64,000 nucleotides of DNA from DSCS01 sp035391585 (GCA_964574875.1 CAZNOX010000008.1:1-64000), one strand, 5' to 3'. Counted from the first letter of the stretch, positions 8,065 through 17,011 are shown. The notes: generated by a model from the letters alone, not told the origin. Numbers and translations are program-made.

Positions 8065-10104
8065 ATGAGAGAATCGAGACCTGATGTCACCCGGGAAGAG
8101 GGAACAGACTCATTTGACCGTCAAGAGTGGGGCCGTAAGATCACAGCCCTTCTGGAGAAGGCCCGTGAAACCGAAATCCCGCAGAACCGTTTCTTCACCC
8201 ATGCCGCCGGCCTCCTGGAATCAGCCGCCGATGCAGCGCAAAAGAGAGCGGAAAAAGATGTCCGGGCTCTCATGGAGTTCAATACGCATTTCTATCAGGA
8301 ACTCTCTCCTGAAGCCTATGAGACATCCTTTGCCAATCCCGCCTTCGCCGTCTCGCTTTTCGGAGAAAAAACCGGGGTCATCCTCTCGTCTTTCTATACC
8401 GATCTTCGCAGGGCTGCCGAGTTCGCCTTCCAGAAGATGGATTTTGCCCTTATCCATCTTTATCAGGGCCTTCTGACCCTGGATGAGATCTTCTCCACCC
8501 CGGAGGAGAAGAGAGAAGAAGCTCTCAGGTCCTTTTATCTCTCCTGGAAGCGCTCACTCAAGCTGCAGCTTTTCCCCGGCGATCTCAAACGCCACTATGA
8601 TCCGGAATACAATTTCTACACCTCTCTTGTCCGTGACGAAGACCTCTCGAAACCCGACTATCTCTATCTGTATCATGCTCCCGTGAGCCGCAATGAGATC
8701 GAGATCGCCCGCCACTTTGCTCACATGGATGATGCTCACGTCACGCGGCTGGCCCGCAGTATTGCAGAGGGCTATCTCAGGGGGTTTGCCTTATCCGACA
8801 AGAGCCTGAAGGATAAAGAGACCGTTCATATTGTCTATAATATAGGCCAGGAGCGCCTGGTCAGAGAACTCATGAGCCTTCTTGGCAGCGAAGGGCTCAA
8901 AACCGCCTTCCCCTCCCCCTCTTCCACTCCTGTGAACAGGCAGTACCAGTTCGACCATAAATTCGACCTGGCCCTCACACTGGATGAGGAAGAGATCCGT
9001 CTGCAGGAGGAGGCGCTGGAGAAAGCCTATGGCGAGAACACCTCTCTCCTCAGGGCCTACTCCGGAATCATTTTCATCGACAAGTTCGGGGAGAAACCCT
9101 TTTCCCCTGTCCTGAAAAAAGAAGCGGCTCATCTCTCGCCTGCACAGCAGCCTCTCTATCAGGAGCTGATCACACGCCTCCAGGCCCTGCGTCAGCGCTA
9201 TATGCCCCGGAGTGAGACCAGCTTCTGCATCATCGCATTTCCCACTCCTGAGATCGGCCCCAGGTTCAAGACCCTTTTTGACGAGACGGTGGCCATCAAC
9301 TCCCTGGATAACAGCCTCTGGGAATCCCTGCAGCAGAAGATCATTGATGTCATGGACGGAGCGGAGTATATCCATGTCAAGGGGAGATCCCCCAATAAGA
9401 CCGATATCCGGGTGATGATGCAGCCCCTGAAGGATCCCTCACGGGAGACCAATTTTGTCAATTGCACCGCTGACGTGAATATCCCCGTGGGAGAAGTCTT
9501 TACCTCTCCCCGCCTTACGGGCACAGAAGGAACGCTTCACCTGGAAGAGACCCTTTTGAACGGTTTGAGATATGAGAACCTCCTTCTTCACTTTAAAGAC
9601 GGCCGGATCTCTGATTACTCCTGCTCGAATTTCCCGTCGGAAGAGGAAAACCGTAAATTTATCCGTGAAAACCTCATGAGCCAGCGTGAGACCCTTCCCA
9701 TCGGAGAGTTTGCCATCGGGACCAACACCCTGGCTTATAAAGTGGCCCGTCAATACGGCATCATGGACCTTCTTCCCATCCTCATCATCGAAAAGATGGG
9801 GCCCCATTTCGCCGTGGGAGACACCTGTTTTTCCCATGAGGAGGATCATGCCACCTTCAATCCCGACGGAAAACAGATCACAGCCGTGGAAAACGAGGTC
9901 TCGGCTCTCCGAAAAGAGGACCCCTCGAAAGCCTACACCAACTGCCATACCGATATCACGCTTCCCTACGAAAGCCTGGAACATATCACAGCCGTCTATC
10001 CCGACGGGTCACGTCACCCTGTCATCGAAAACGGCCTCTTTACCATCACAGGCCTGGAAAAACTCAATGAACCGCTGAAGGAGTTGAATAAGGACGAGAG
10101 ATGA
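8065..10104 (+). CDS. Peptidase M29 family aminopeptidase with long N-terminal extension
   Basis: A cytoplasmic metallo-aminopeptidase of the M29 (AmpS/aminopeptidase T) family that would remove N-terminal residues from peptides. All expected metal and active-site positions are present: Glu477 in VGEVFTSP, Glu548 in IGEFAIGTN, His581 in MGPHFAVG, and His628/Asp630 in NCHTD. The catalytic family normally has about 410 residues. This protein has 679, the extra roughly 220 residues being helical and N-terminal; longer M29 proteins of this kind also occur in clostridia. The start has AGGAGG five bases upstream. It is a single gene ended by its own hairpin. It fits a peptide-degrading lifestyle along with iadA and the serine dehydratase next door. 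Confidence 0.9.
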   Translation: MRESRPDVTREEGTDSFDRQEWGRKITALLEKARETEIPQNRFFTHAAGLLESAADAAQKRAEKDVRALMEFNTHFYQELSPEAYETSFANPAFAVSLFGEKTGVILSSFYTDLRRAAEFAFQKMDFALIHLYQGLLTLDEIFSTPEEKREEALRSFYLSWKRSLKLQLFPGDLKRHYDPEYNFYTSLVRDEDLSKPDYLYLYHAPVSRNEIEIARHFAHMDDAHVTRLARSIAEGYLRGFALSDKSLKDKETVHIVYNIGQERLVRELMSLLGSEGLKTAFPSPSSTPVNRQYQFDHKFDLALTLDEEEIRLQEEALEKAYGENTSLLRAYSGIIFIDKFGEKPFSPVLKKEAAHLSPAQQPLYQELITRLQALRQRYMPRSETSFCIIAFPTPEIGPRFKTLFDETVAINSLDNSLWESLQQKIIDVMDGAEYIHVKGRSPNKTDIRVMMQPLKDPSRETNFVNCTADVNIPVGEVFTSPRLTGTEGTLHLEETLLNGLRYENLLLHFKDGRISDYSCSNFPSEEENRKFIRENLMSQRETLPIGEFAIGTNTLAYKVARQYGIMDLLPILIIEKMGPHFAVGDTCFSHEEDHATFNPDGKQITAVENEVSALRKEDPSKAYTNCHTDITLPYESLEHITAVYPDGSRHPVIENGLFTITGLEKLNEPLKELNKDER

Positions 10105-10105
10105 G

Positions 10106-10146
10106 AGAGACGGCCCTATCGGGCTGTCTCTTCCTCATTTTTTTTA
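10106..10146 (+). terminator. Terminator of the M29 aminopeptidase gene
   Basis: AGAGACGGCCC (10106-10116), loop TATC, and GGGCTGTCTCT (10121-10131, one G-U pair), followed shortly by eight T. It starts just after the aminopeptidase stop and overlaps the stop codon of the convergent serine dehydratase gene. Confidence 0.75.
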
Positions 10147-11582
10147 TAGGGGATATTGGGGCAGGAGATGAAGGCCGTGGCCAGCCCGCCACGGGATGTC
10201 TCTTTATATTTCGCGTTCATGTCGCGTCCTGTGCGGATCATGACATCCAGGACACTGTCATAACTCACATTGTGCGTCCCGTCTGTAAGCAGAGCCAGGT
10301 TCACGGCATTCAGCGCTGCCACGGCCCCGGCGGCGTTCCGCTCGATACAGGGGATCTGGACCAGCCCGTCAATGGGATCGCAGGTGAGTCCCAGATGGTG
10401 CTCCAGGGCCACCTCTGCAGCATATTCCACCTGATAGATATTTCCCCCGAGAAGAGCGGCTGCACCTGCAGCAGCCATGGATGACGCCACGCCGATCTCC
10501 CCCTGACAACCCACATACGCTCCTGAGACCGAGGCGTTCTTCAGCGCCACGGCTCCGAAAAGCCCTGCCGTAAGAAGGGCGTTCACGATGTCCCCCTTCT
10601 TTTTATGGTACTTTTCCTGAATCACTTTGAAGACAGCGGGGACCACGCCGGCGGAGCCGCAGGTGGGAGCTGTGACCACAAGGCTCCCTGATGCATTTTC
10701 TTCCCCCACGCCGATGGCATAGATCGCTGCCAGAGTGATCTCTTCTGACATCACTCTCCAGTTCCGGATCCCCCGGAGAAGATTCTCATAGAGCGAAGCG
10801 GCCCTTCTCTGAAGCCCCAGACGGCCCGGGAGCTGTCCCCGGCCTGTGAGCCCCTTCTCGATACTCTTCTCCATAAGAGACCAGAGATCGGTGAGCTCGC
10901 TGTAGACCGCCATGCGGCTGCGGCCGCCCTCCTCCTCATTGAGAAGAGCAAACTCATGAAGCTTCATCTTTTTGCCGGTGCAATAGTCGAGGATCTCATC
11001 CATATGGGAAAAACGGCTCAAGGAACTTTGGCGCTCCGGTCCCCCTTCCTGATGGGGTTTTCGGTGTTCCGTTACAGGCCGGTACTTTTCCAGGGCGGGA
11101 ACACAGTGATCCACGAGAGGGCCCTGGAGATTGCCTCCTCCGTAGGAGATATAACGCACAGTGATGAGGGGGGCGTCTTGAGGAGAACTGAGTTGAAAAC
11201 GGATGGTATTGGGATGCTCCGGTTCTTCGCCTTGGGTGATGAACTGAACAGACGAGGGATATTCGAAACCGATCCTCTCTCCCCTGAGGGTGAGAGGATC
11301 CGTCATCTTCTCTTCGAGAAAAGCCTGCATGGTGACCTGTCCCGGCGCCATCTCATAACCCCGGAGGCCGCAGGCAGCGGCCACATCGGTGAGATGCCCC
11401 TTTCCCGTGAGGGCGAAACTCCCCAGAAGGTCGATGGTGATGTGCGATCCGGCCAGACTCTCTGCAGGGAAGAGGGAGATCACCCTTCTGAAATCAAGTC
11501 CCGCCCGGAGGGCTCCCAGCGTATGGGAAGAGCTGGGGCCCATGGCCCTTTTGAAGACGGAAAAAAGAGAGGGCACTGTCAT
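10116..11582 (-). CDS. sdaA: L-serine ammonia-lyase, iron-sulfur dependent, single chain
   Basis: Deaminates L-serine to pyruvate and ammonia using a [4Fe-4S] cluster. The 488-residue chain joins the beta domain (N-terminal GPSSSHT substrate loop) and the alpha domain. The three cluster cysteines are visible in PTCGSAG, LTCDPIDG and IPCIERNA. The ATG at 11582 is preferred because AAGGAG lies seven bases upstream; a GTG 21 bases earlier would include that site. It is somewhat longer than E. coli SdaA (454). Divergent from iadA with back-to-back promoters. With glycine cleavage nearby it would route serine and glycine into central metabolism (inference). Confidence 0.95.
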   Translation of the reverse strand: MTVPSLFSVFKRAMGPSSSHTLGALRAGLDFRRVISLFPAESLAGSHITIDLLGSFALTGKGHLTDVAAACGLRGYEMAPGQVTMQAFLEEKMTDPLTLRGERIGFEYPSSVQFITQGEEPEHPNTIRFQLSSPQDAPLITVRYISYGGGNLQGPLVDHCVPALEKYRPVTEHRKPHQEGGPERQSSLSRFSHMDEILDYCTGKKMKLHEFALLNEEEGGRSRMAVYSELTDLWSLMEKSIEKGLTGRGQLPGRLGLQRRAASLYENLLRGIRNWRVMSEEITLAAIYAIGVGEENASGSLVVTAPTCGSAGVVPAVFKVIQEKYHKKKGDIVNALLTAGLFGAVALKNASVSGAYVGCQGEIGVASSMAAAGAAALLGGNIYQVEYAAEVALEHHLGLTCDPIDGLVQIPCIERNAAGAVAALNAVNLALLTDGTHNVSYDSVLDVMIRTGRDMNAKYKETSRGGLATAFISCPNIPYKKNEEETAR

Positions 11583-11629
11583 TTTGTTCTCCTTTTTGTT
11601 CACGGCCGGATAAACTCTGTCAGAAAATG

Positions 11630-11658
11630 ACTATAAGAAGGAACGTATTGCATGTCAA
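11630..11658 (-). promoter_or_regulatory. Sigma70 promoter for sdaA
   Basis: On the minus strand a perfect TTGACA (11653-11658), a 17-base spacer and TATAGT (11630-11635). Its -35 touches the -35 of the proposed divergent iadA promoter at base 11653. Confidence 0.8.
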
Positions 11659-11676
11659 GTCATTCCGTTCTACACT
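11648..11676 (+). promoter_or_regulatory. Possible promoter for iadA
   Basis: TTGCAT (11648-11653), a 17-base spacer and TACACT (11671-11676). Both boxes are moderate matches. The position, 21 bases before the iadA start with AGGAGG between, is right. Confidence 0.45.
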
Positions 11677-11697
11677 GGAAAAAAAAGGAGGCCGGAG

Positions 11698-12861
11698 ATG
11701 ATCCTGATCAGAGAGGCGGAAACCTTTTCACCGCAACCCCTGGGGACTCAGGATATTTTATGCGGAGGACAATCGATCCTGGCCGTGGGAAAGGGCCTCA
11801 GCTGTGACTCTCTTCCCGGCCTTACTGTGCTGGACGGGAAGGGCCTGATCGCTGTTCCCGGTTTTATCGACAGTCATGTCCATTTTCTCGGAGGCGGAGG
11901 AGAAGGAGGGTACGCTACACGCACCCCCGAGATCCGCCTCACCGACCTGACCATGGCCGGAGTCACCACAGCGGTGGGCTGTCTGGGGACAGACGGCTTT
12001 ACCCGCTCCCTGAAGAGCCTTCTTGCAAAAAGCTATGCGCTGGATCAAGAGGGAGTCACCACACTCCTCCTCACAGGCTCTTACCGCGTCCCCCCTCTGA
12101 CTCTCATGAAGACCATTGAAGAGGATCTTCTCATGATCGAAAAGTTCATCGGCGTGGGAGAGATCGCGATCTCAGACCACCGCTCCTCCCAACCTTCAGG
12201 TGACGAGCTGAAGAAAGTTGCCGCAGCAGCCCGGGTGGGCGGGATGCTTTCGGGAAAAGCCGGGATCGTAAATGTCCATGTGGGCGGGGGAAAAGCGGGC
12301 ATCTCCCCGCTTTTCAGCCTTGTGGCTGACACTGAGATCCCCCCAGGCCAGTTTCTTCCCACCCATATGAACCGTTCCCGCACTCTGGCCGGCCAGGGCA
12401 GGGAGTGGGTCCTTCAGGGGGGATATGTGGACCTGACAGCCTCCTCATCCCGGACAAAGGAGGAGAGCCTCCGCCCGGCGTCTCTTTATCAAGAGCTCTA
12501 CTCTGAACCTGAGATGGCCCGGCGTGTGACCTACTCGTCCGACGGCCAGGGGAGCATCCCCCGGTTTGACGAGGCGGGGCGTTTTACGGGGTCAGGTGTG
12601 GGGACGTGCCGGTCGCTTCTCGAGGAGTTCCGATATTCCGTCCATACTCTGGGATTGCCGTTTGAAACAGCTCTGCTGCCCCTCACGAGCAATCCCGCCC
12701 GGATCCTCGGCCTTCACCGCAAGGGAGTGATCCGGACGGGGTCAGACGCCGACATCCTTCTGTTCAGCAAAGCCGCTTTGGAGCTCCATTCTGTGGTCGC
12801 CCGGGGCCGCCTTGCCGTGGGAGAAGGAAAACCCCTCATCAAAGGGATGTTCGAGGATTAA
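11698..12861 (+). CDS. iadA: Isoaspartyl dipeptidase (beta-aspartyl peptidase)
   Basis: Zinc-dependent amidohydrolase that cleaves isoaspartyl (beta-Asp) dipeptides left after degradation of aged proteins. The 387 residues align well from memory with E. coli IadA: GFIDSHVHFLGGGGEGG carries the HxH metal ligands, and TRTPEIRL, GVTTAVG, AISDHRSSQP, NVHVGGGKAG and SSDGQGSIPRF are all family motifs. No signal peptide, so cytoplasmic. AGGAGG lies seven bases before the ATG. Its stop overlaps that of the convergent ArsR gene in a shared TTAA. Confidence 0.95.
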   Translation: MILIREAETFSPQPLGTQDILCGGQSILAVGKGLSCDSLPGLTVLDGKGLIAVPGFIDSHVHFLGGGGEGGYATRTPEIRLTDLTMAGVTTAVGCLGTDGFTRSLKSLLAKSYALDQEGVTTLLLTGSYRVPPLTLMKTIEEDLLMIEKFIGVGEIAISDHRSSQPSGDELKKVAAAARVGGMLSGKAGIVNVHVGGGKAGISPLFSLVADTEIPPGQFLPTHMNRSRTLAGQGREWVLQGGYVDLTASSSRTKEESLRPASLYQELYSEPEMARRVTYSSDGQGSIPRFDEAGRFTGSGVGTCRSLLEEFRYSVHTLGLPFETALLPLTSNPARILGLHRKGVIRTGSDADILLFSKAALELHSVVARGRLAVGEGKPLIKGMFED

Positions 12862-13418
12862 GACTCTTCTCTCCCGAGGAGACGATAGATCCCCTTATCC
12901 CGGGACATGATCCCCTCTTCGATAAAGGCGCGGCGTATGGAGCAGAAATCGTCGAAGACCTCTGCAATGGCCAGGTTCACCTCTTTTTCGGGGTACTCGA
13001 CTCCCGGCTTGAATGAGCGGGCGATCTCCTCGAGCACTACTCGTCTCTTCTTGCGTCCCACAGGGATGGCCTTGAGTTTCCCGTATTTGAAAAAGGCGTT
13101 GATCACCTTTCTCCGGTACTGCTCTTCTCTGATCTCCTGGCTGGCTTCTTCCACATCGGGAATGCGGATCAGGTCCAAAAGCCGCTTTTCCAGCAAGAGG
13201 TTATTCAAGGAGTAGACGGTGTAGTACTGCTCTTTCCTGGCTGACACCAGGCCCGCTTCCTCCATTTTCTTCAAATGAAAGGAGACGGTGGGCGGCGTGA
13301 GGTTCACCACTTCAGAGATCTCCTCCACATAAGCGCTTTTCCGTATGAGGACATTGAGGATCATCAGTCTGGACCTGTCGGCCAGAGCTTTAAGGATTTG
13401 TACAGCAGGAAGAATCAT
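12858..13418 (-). CDS. ArsR-type winged-helix regulator with C-terminal DUF2087 domain
   Basis: A 186-residue transcription factor. Residues 1-80 form an ArsR winged helix (LKALADRSRLMILNVL, then TPPTVSFHLKKMEEAGLV as recognition helix, and a beta-wing). No Cys-rich metal site is evident in it. The C-terminal half (VINAFFKYGKLKAIPVGRKK ... EKEVNLAIAEVFDDFCSIRR) matches the DUF2087 domain often fused to ArsR or LuxR-type helices. The ATG at 13418 has AAGGAGG eight bases upstream; a start at 13469 would extend deeper into the preceding gene. It overlaps that gene by 29 bases. The effector is unknown. A dyad over the operon promoter is a likely autoregulatory site. Confidence 0.85.
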   Translation of the reverse strand: MILPAVQILKALADRSRLMILNVLIRKSAYVEEISEVVNLTPPTVSFHLKKMEEAGLVSARKEQYYTVYSLNNLLLEKRLLDLIRIPDVEEASQEIREEQYRRKVINAFFKYGKLKAIPVGRKKRRVVLEEIARSFKPGVEYPEKEVNLAIAEVFDDFCSIRRAFIEEGIMSRDKGIYRLLGREES

Positions 13419-13866
13419 CCCGGCCTCCTTTCCATTCCGTGTAGAGTTTCTCATAAAGGTCACGGACAAGGGCCAATGTCCTTTTTTTCACGCGGACCTT
13501 TTCACTCTCCTCCACATCATCGTGCGCCCGGGCAATAGCCGCCTCTCTCTCCCAATCCTCCTCCAGGAGGTCCAGGAAGACTCTGTAAGAGGCATCCAGG
13601 AGCTCTTCACACGTCATGCTCTCCCACCCGGAGACCCTTTTTAAAACCCGGTCATGGCTCACCGGACGGATTTCCCCCTCTGCGATCTTCAGCCGTCCGC
13701 GGAAAGCTCCTGAGCAGGCTGTGAGGACACCCTCTTCAATACGGCATTTCACGGATTCCCACTCCTCACCTCTCAGTTTCAAAGCCGAGCTCTCGCAGAC
13801 CCGGTCATGGGCCATCTCCCTGAGCCGCTCGAGATAGATGTCTGTGAATTCTTCTTTTGTTTTCAT
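13390..13866 (-). CDS. Hypothetical protein co-transcribed with the ArsR regulator
   Basis: A 158-residue soluble protein that I do not recognise. It is highly charged and mostly helical (long EELLDASYRVFLDLLEEDWE and EESEKVRVKKRTLALVRDLY stretches), with a short beta-type segment near residues 40-70. It ends with an unusual SSCCTNP tail. The ATG at 13866 has AAGGAG eight bases upstream; the GTG at 13875 abuts that site and is unlikely. It is the first gene of the operon with the ArsR regulator and overlaps it by 29 bases, so it may modulate or be the main target of that regulator (inference). Confidence 0.6.
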   Translation of the reverse strand: MKTKEEFTDIYLERLREMAHDRVCESSALKLRGEEWESVKCRIEEGVLTACSGAFRGRLKIAEGEIRPVSHDRVLKRVSGWESMTCEELLDASYRVFLDLLEEDWEREAAIARAHDDVEESEKVRVKKRTLALVRDLYEKLYTEWKGGRDDSSCCTNP

Positions 13867-13904
13867 AACCGTCACTCCTTCTTGTTATTCTTTCATTCGA
13901 CATA

Positions 13905-13943
13905 CATCTAATTGATTATGATGCAGAGACTCGCTGATGTCAA
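13905..13943 (-). promoter_or_regulatory. Promoter with overlapping dyad, ArsR operon
   Basis: Minus strand: perfect TTGACA (13938-13943), 17-base spacer, CATAAT (13915-13920). Over the -10 lies a near-palindrome CATC-TAAT-TG-ATTAT-GATG (13905-13923), of the size expected for an ArsR-family operator. Repression by the encoded regulator is inferred. Confidence 0.7.
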
Positions 13944-14032
13944 GTCTGTTTTGATATTTATCGAATTATTTTTTTGAGAAGAAAATGCAGTTGAAAGAGA
14001 GCGGAGATGAGGCCGGGACAGAAAGAAAAAAA

Positions 14033-14106
14033 TCGGGGTGAGAGGATTTGAACCTCCGACACCATGCTCCCGAAGCATGTGCGCTACCGGGCTGCGCTAC
14101 ACCCCG
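14033..14106 (-). tRNA. tRNA-Pro (anticodon CGG)
   Basis: Folds as a 74-base tRNA: acceptor CGGGGTG / CACCCCG with discriminator A, D-arm GTAGCGCAGCCCGGTAGCGC, anticodon arm CATGC-TTCGGGA-GCATG with anticodon CGG, T-arm GGAGGTTCAAATCCTC. The 3' CCA is not encoded. A run of seven T follows directly and probably terminates the transcript. Confidence 0.97.
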
Positions 14107-14123
14107 ATGGAAAAGACGAAAAG

Positions 14124-14152
14124 AAGATACAGGCACAGGGGAGGAATGTCAA
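14124..14152 (-). promoter_or_regulatory. Promoter of tRNA-Pro
   Basis: Minus strand: TTGACA (14147-14152), 17-base spacer, TATCTT (14124-14129), about 18 bases before the tRNA 5' end and downstream of the gcvPB stop. Confidence 0.75.
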
Positions 14153-14178
14153 GGAGAATTCCTCCCCCGGCCCGGGAT

Positions 14179-15621
14179 TTACAGATCCCCTTTATAGACG
14201 AGATTGGGTTCTTTAACAGCTGCAGCCTCATCAAGGCGGGAGACCGGTGTCGTCATGGGAGCCTCATGAAGCAGGTCGGGATTCTTCCTGGCTTCATCAG
14301 CGATGGCTGTCATGATCTCCACAAATTCATCGAGGGTCTGCTTGCTCTCTGTCTCTGTGGGTTCGATCATCAGCGCCTCATCCACAATAAGGGGGAAATA
14401 GACCGTGGGAGCATGGACTCCGTAATCCAGCATGCGTTTTGCGATATCCAGGGTCCTGATCCCGTATTTCTTGAATTTTGCTCCCGACAGGACAAACTCA
14501 TGTTTGCAGAGCCGGTCATACTCAAGATGATATTTCTTCCGCAGTTTCTTCTGCAGGTAATTGGCATTGAGACAGGCCATCCTCGAGGCCTCTCGGAGCC
14601 CGGCCGTCCCCAGCATCTTCACATAGACATAAGCTTTGACCACAACGCCGATATTACCGAAAAACCCGTGAAGTTTTCCGATGGAATGCTCCAGTCCGTA
14701 TTCAAGGGAATAACGGCGCCCTTTCTTCTCCACCACAGGGACAGGAAGGAAGGCTTTCAGATGATCCTTCACTCCGATGGGGCCTGATCCCGGCCCTCCT
14801 CCTCCATGGGGAGTGGAAAAGGTCTTGTGGAGATTGAGATGGACGATGTCGAAGCCCATATCCCCGGGCCTGGATAGGCCCATACAGGCATTGAGGTTCG
14901 CTCCGTCATAGTAGAGAAGGCCGCCTTTATCATGAACGATAGCAGCGATCTTCAGAATATTCTTGTCAAAGAGCCCCAATGTGTTGGGATTGGTCAGCAT
15001 GAGTCCGGCCACCTCTTCTGTCATGGCCTCTTCGAGGGCTGACAGATCCACTCCGCCCTGGCGGTTGGAGGGGATGGTGATCACTTCGAACCCCGCCATG
15101 GCCGATGTGGCCGGGTTCGTCCCGTGGGCGGAATCAGGGACAATGATCTTGGTGCGTTTCTCTCCCTTGATGTCGAAATACTTGCGGAAGATCTTGATCC
15201 CTGCCAACTCGCCCTGGGCCCCGGCAGAAGGCTGGAACGTGAACTTGTCCATTCCCGTAATGACCTTCAGCTCTTTTTCCAGGTCGGCCATGAGGGCCAG
15301 AAGGCCCTGGATATCTTCATCGGCACTGTAGGGATGGACATGGCTGAATCCCTCCATACGCGCCGCTGTCTCATTGATCTTGGGATTATACTTCATGGTG
15401 CAGGACCCCAGAGGATACATCCCCTTATCCACATGATAGTTGAGGGTGGAAAGAGAGACGTAGTGACGCATCACATCCTGTTCAGAGACTTCAGGAAGAG
15501 GGGTGAGATGCTCATCGATAAAGGGGCGGAGGCGGGGATCGGTCCCCATCTGCTCATCGCAGCGGGGAAGCCCCACAGCTCGTCTGCCCGGTTCGCTGTA
15601 CTCGAAGATCAGCCGTTCCAT
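14179..15621 (-). CDS. gcvPB: Glycine dehydrogenase (decarboxylating) subunit 2, P-protein beta subunit
   Basis: The PLP-carrying half of the two-subunit P-protein of the glycine cleavage system. It decarboxylates glycine and passes the aminomethyl group to lipoyl-GcvH. The PLP lysine is in NLHKTFSTPHGGGGPG, and the family motifs PLGSCTMKYNP near the N-terminus and QPSAGAQGELAG are present. The 480-residue length is typical. The ATG at 15621 shares one base with the gcvPA stop (TGATG) and has GGGGGG upstream; a start at 15657 inside gcvPA is not needed. Last gene of gcvH-gcvPA-gcvPB. Confidence 0.96.
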   Translation of the reverse strand: MERLIFEYSEPGRRAVGLPRCDEQMGTDPRLRPFIDEHLTPLPEVSEQDVMRHYVSLSTLNYHVDKGMYPLGSCTMKYNPKINETAARMEGFSHVHPYSADEDIQGLLALMADLEKELKVITGMDKFTFQPSAGAQGELAGIKIFRKYFDIKGEKRTKIIVPDSAHGTNPATSAMAGFEVITIPSNRQGGVDLSALEEAMTEEVAGLMLTNPNTLGLFDKNILKIAAIVHDKGGLLYYDGANLNACMGLSRPGDMGFDIVHLNLHKTFSTPHGGGGPGSGPIGVKDHLKAFLPVPVVEKKGRRYSLEYGLEHSIGKLHGFFGNIGVVVKAYVYVKMLGTAGLREASRMACLNANYLQKKLRKKYHLEYDRLCKHEFVLSGAKFKKYGIRTLDIAKRMLDYGVHAPTVYFPLIVDEALMIEPTETESKQTLDEFVEIMTAIADEARKNPDLLHEAPMTTPVSRLDEAAAVKEPNLVYKGDL

Positions 15622-16982
15622 CACTTTTTCCCCCCTTCTTTCAGAAAGGATGCGCATTCACGGACAAAGGCATCCATCTCATCACTGGTCCGCTTTTCTG
15701 TCACGGCGATGAGAAGTTCATTTTTCTTCCGGGGATACTGATGCTCCAGGAGGATCCCGGCCAGGAAATGTTTCTTTTTCAGGTAGGCCTTGAGCGCTCC
15801 TGCATCCCCTTTGACGGTGACGCTGAACTCATTGACAAAGGGTTTGTCGGGATACGAGGCATCCACACCCGGGATCGCCGTGAGTTTCCGGTAGAGGTTG
15901 TAGGCCTTTTTATGGGATTGTTCCGCCACGTCACGTAATCCCTGTTTCCCCATAAGGCTGAGGTAGACAGCGGCAGCCACCGTCATGAGCCCCTGGTTGG
16001 TGCAGATGTTCGATGTCGCCTTCTCTCTTCTGATATGCTGTTCTCTTGTCTGATAGGTCATGACAAAGCCGCGTTTTCCGTTTTTATCTTTGGTCATCCC
16101 GATGATACGCCCGGGAGCCTGGCGGATATACTTTTCCCTGAACGTGAAGAGGCCGAGATAAGGCCCTCCGAAGGAGAGGGGGATCCCCAGCTGCTGCCCT
16201 TCACCCACAACGATATCAGCGCCGCAGGCTCCGGGTTTTTTGATCAAAACAGAGGCCACAGGGTCGGCCATGACAATAAAGAGTGTCCTGGCATCAGTGA
16301 TGCGGTCCCGTGCCTTCTGCAGCTCCTCCACAACACCCAGGGCGTTGGGATACTGCAGGATCACAGCTGCCGTCTGGTTGTCCAGTTTACCGGCGAGATC
16401 TTCATAATCGGTCTCGCCCTCTTTTTCATCGATCATTTCGATGACGGCATCAAACCCGTAGAGGTAGCTCTCCACAACACGGAGCCAGTAAGGATTGACA
16501 GTCGAGGAGACCAGGATCTTTTTCCTCTTTGTGGTATGAAGAGCCATGATGGCCGCTTCAGCCAGCGCAGAGGCCCCGTCATACATGGAGGCATTGGCGA
16601 CATCCATCCCGTAGATCCGGGCCACCATGGTCTGAAACTCATAGATGTGCTGAAGCGTCCCCTGACTGACTTCAGGCTGATACGGGGTATAGGCGGTATA
16701 AAACTCCGGACGGGAAAGGATATGATCCACTGCGGCAGGGATAAAGCGGTCGTAAGCTCCCCCTCCCATGAAACAGATATAATCATCAATGGTTTTGTTT
16801 TTCGCCGACAGCTCTTTCATGTGTTTCATGATCTCCATCTCGGAGACCCCCGGGTGAAGGAGACGCTCCTTTTTGAACCGGGCCCTGGCGGGAATATCCT
16901 TGAAAAGCTTATCAACGGAATCATATCCGAGAAAATCAAGCATCTGCCTGATATCACTCTCGGTATGGGGCGTATAAGACAT
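15621..16982 (-). CDS. gcvPA: Glycine dehydrogenase (decarboxylating) subunit 1, P-protein alpha subunit
   Basis: Partner of GcvPB in the split P-protein found in Thermotogae, Firmicutes, spirochaetes and others. 453 residues, normal length. The fold-type I motifs include FMGGGAYDRFIPAAVD, TAYTPYQPEVSQGTLQ, YDGASALAEAA and GEGQQLGIPLSFGGPYLG. An AGGAGG ribosome site precedes the ATG. It follows gcvH by 29 bases and is translationally coupled to gcvPB. Cytoplasmic. Confidence 0.96.
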   Translation of the reverse strand: MSYTPHTESDIRQMLDFLGYDSVDKLFKDIPARARFKKERLLHPGVSEMEIMKHMKELSAKNKTIDDYICFMGGGAYDRFIPAAVDHILSRPEFYTAYTPYQPEVSQGTLQHIYEFQTMVARIYGMDVANASMYDGASALAEAAIMALHTTKRKKILVSSTVNPYWLRVVESYLYGFDAVIEMIDEKEGETDYEDLAGKLDNQTAAVILQYPNALGVVEELQKARDRITDARTLFIVMADPVASVLIKKPGACGADIVVGEGQQLGIPLSFGGPYLGLFTFREKYIRQAPGRIIGMTKDKNGKRGFVMTYQTREQHIRREKATSNICTNQGLMTVAAAVYLSLMGKQGLRDVAEQSHKKAYNLYRKLTAIPGVDASYPDKPFVNEFSVTVKGDAGALKAYLKKKHFLAGILLEHQYPRKKNELLIAVTEKRTSDEMDAFVRECASFLKEGGKK

Positions 16983-17011
16983 GATGTCCTCCTCCGGTTT
17001 AAGCCGGTTAT

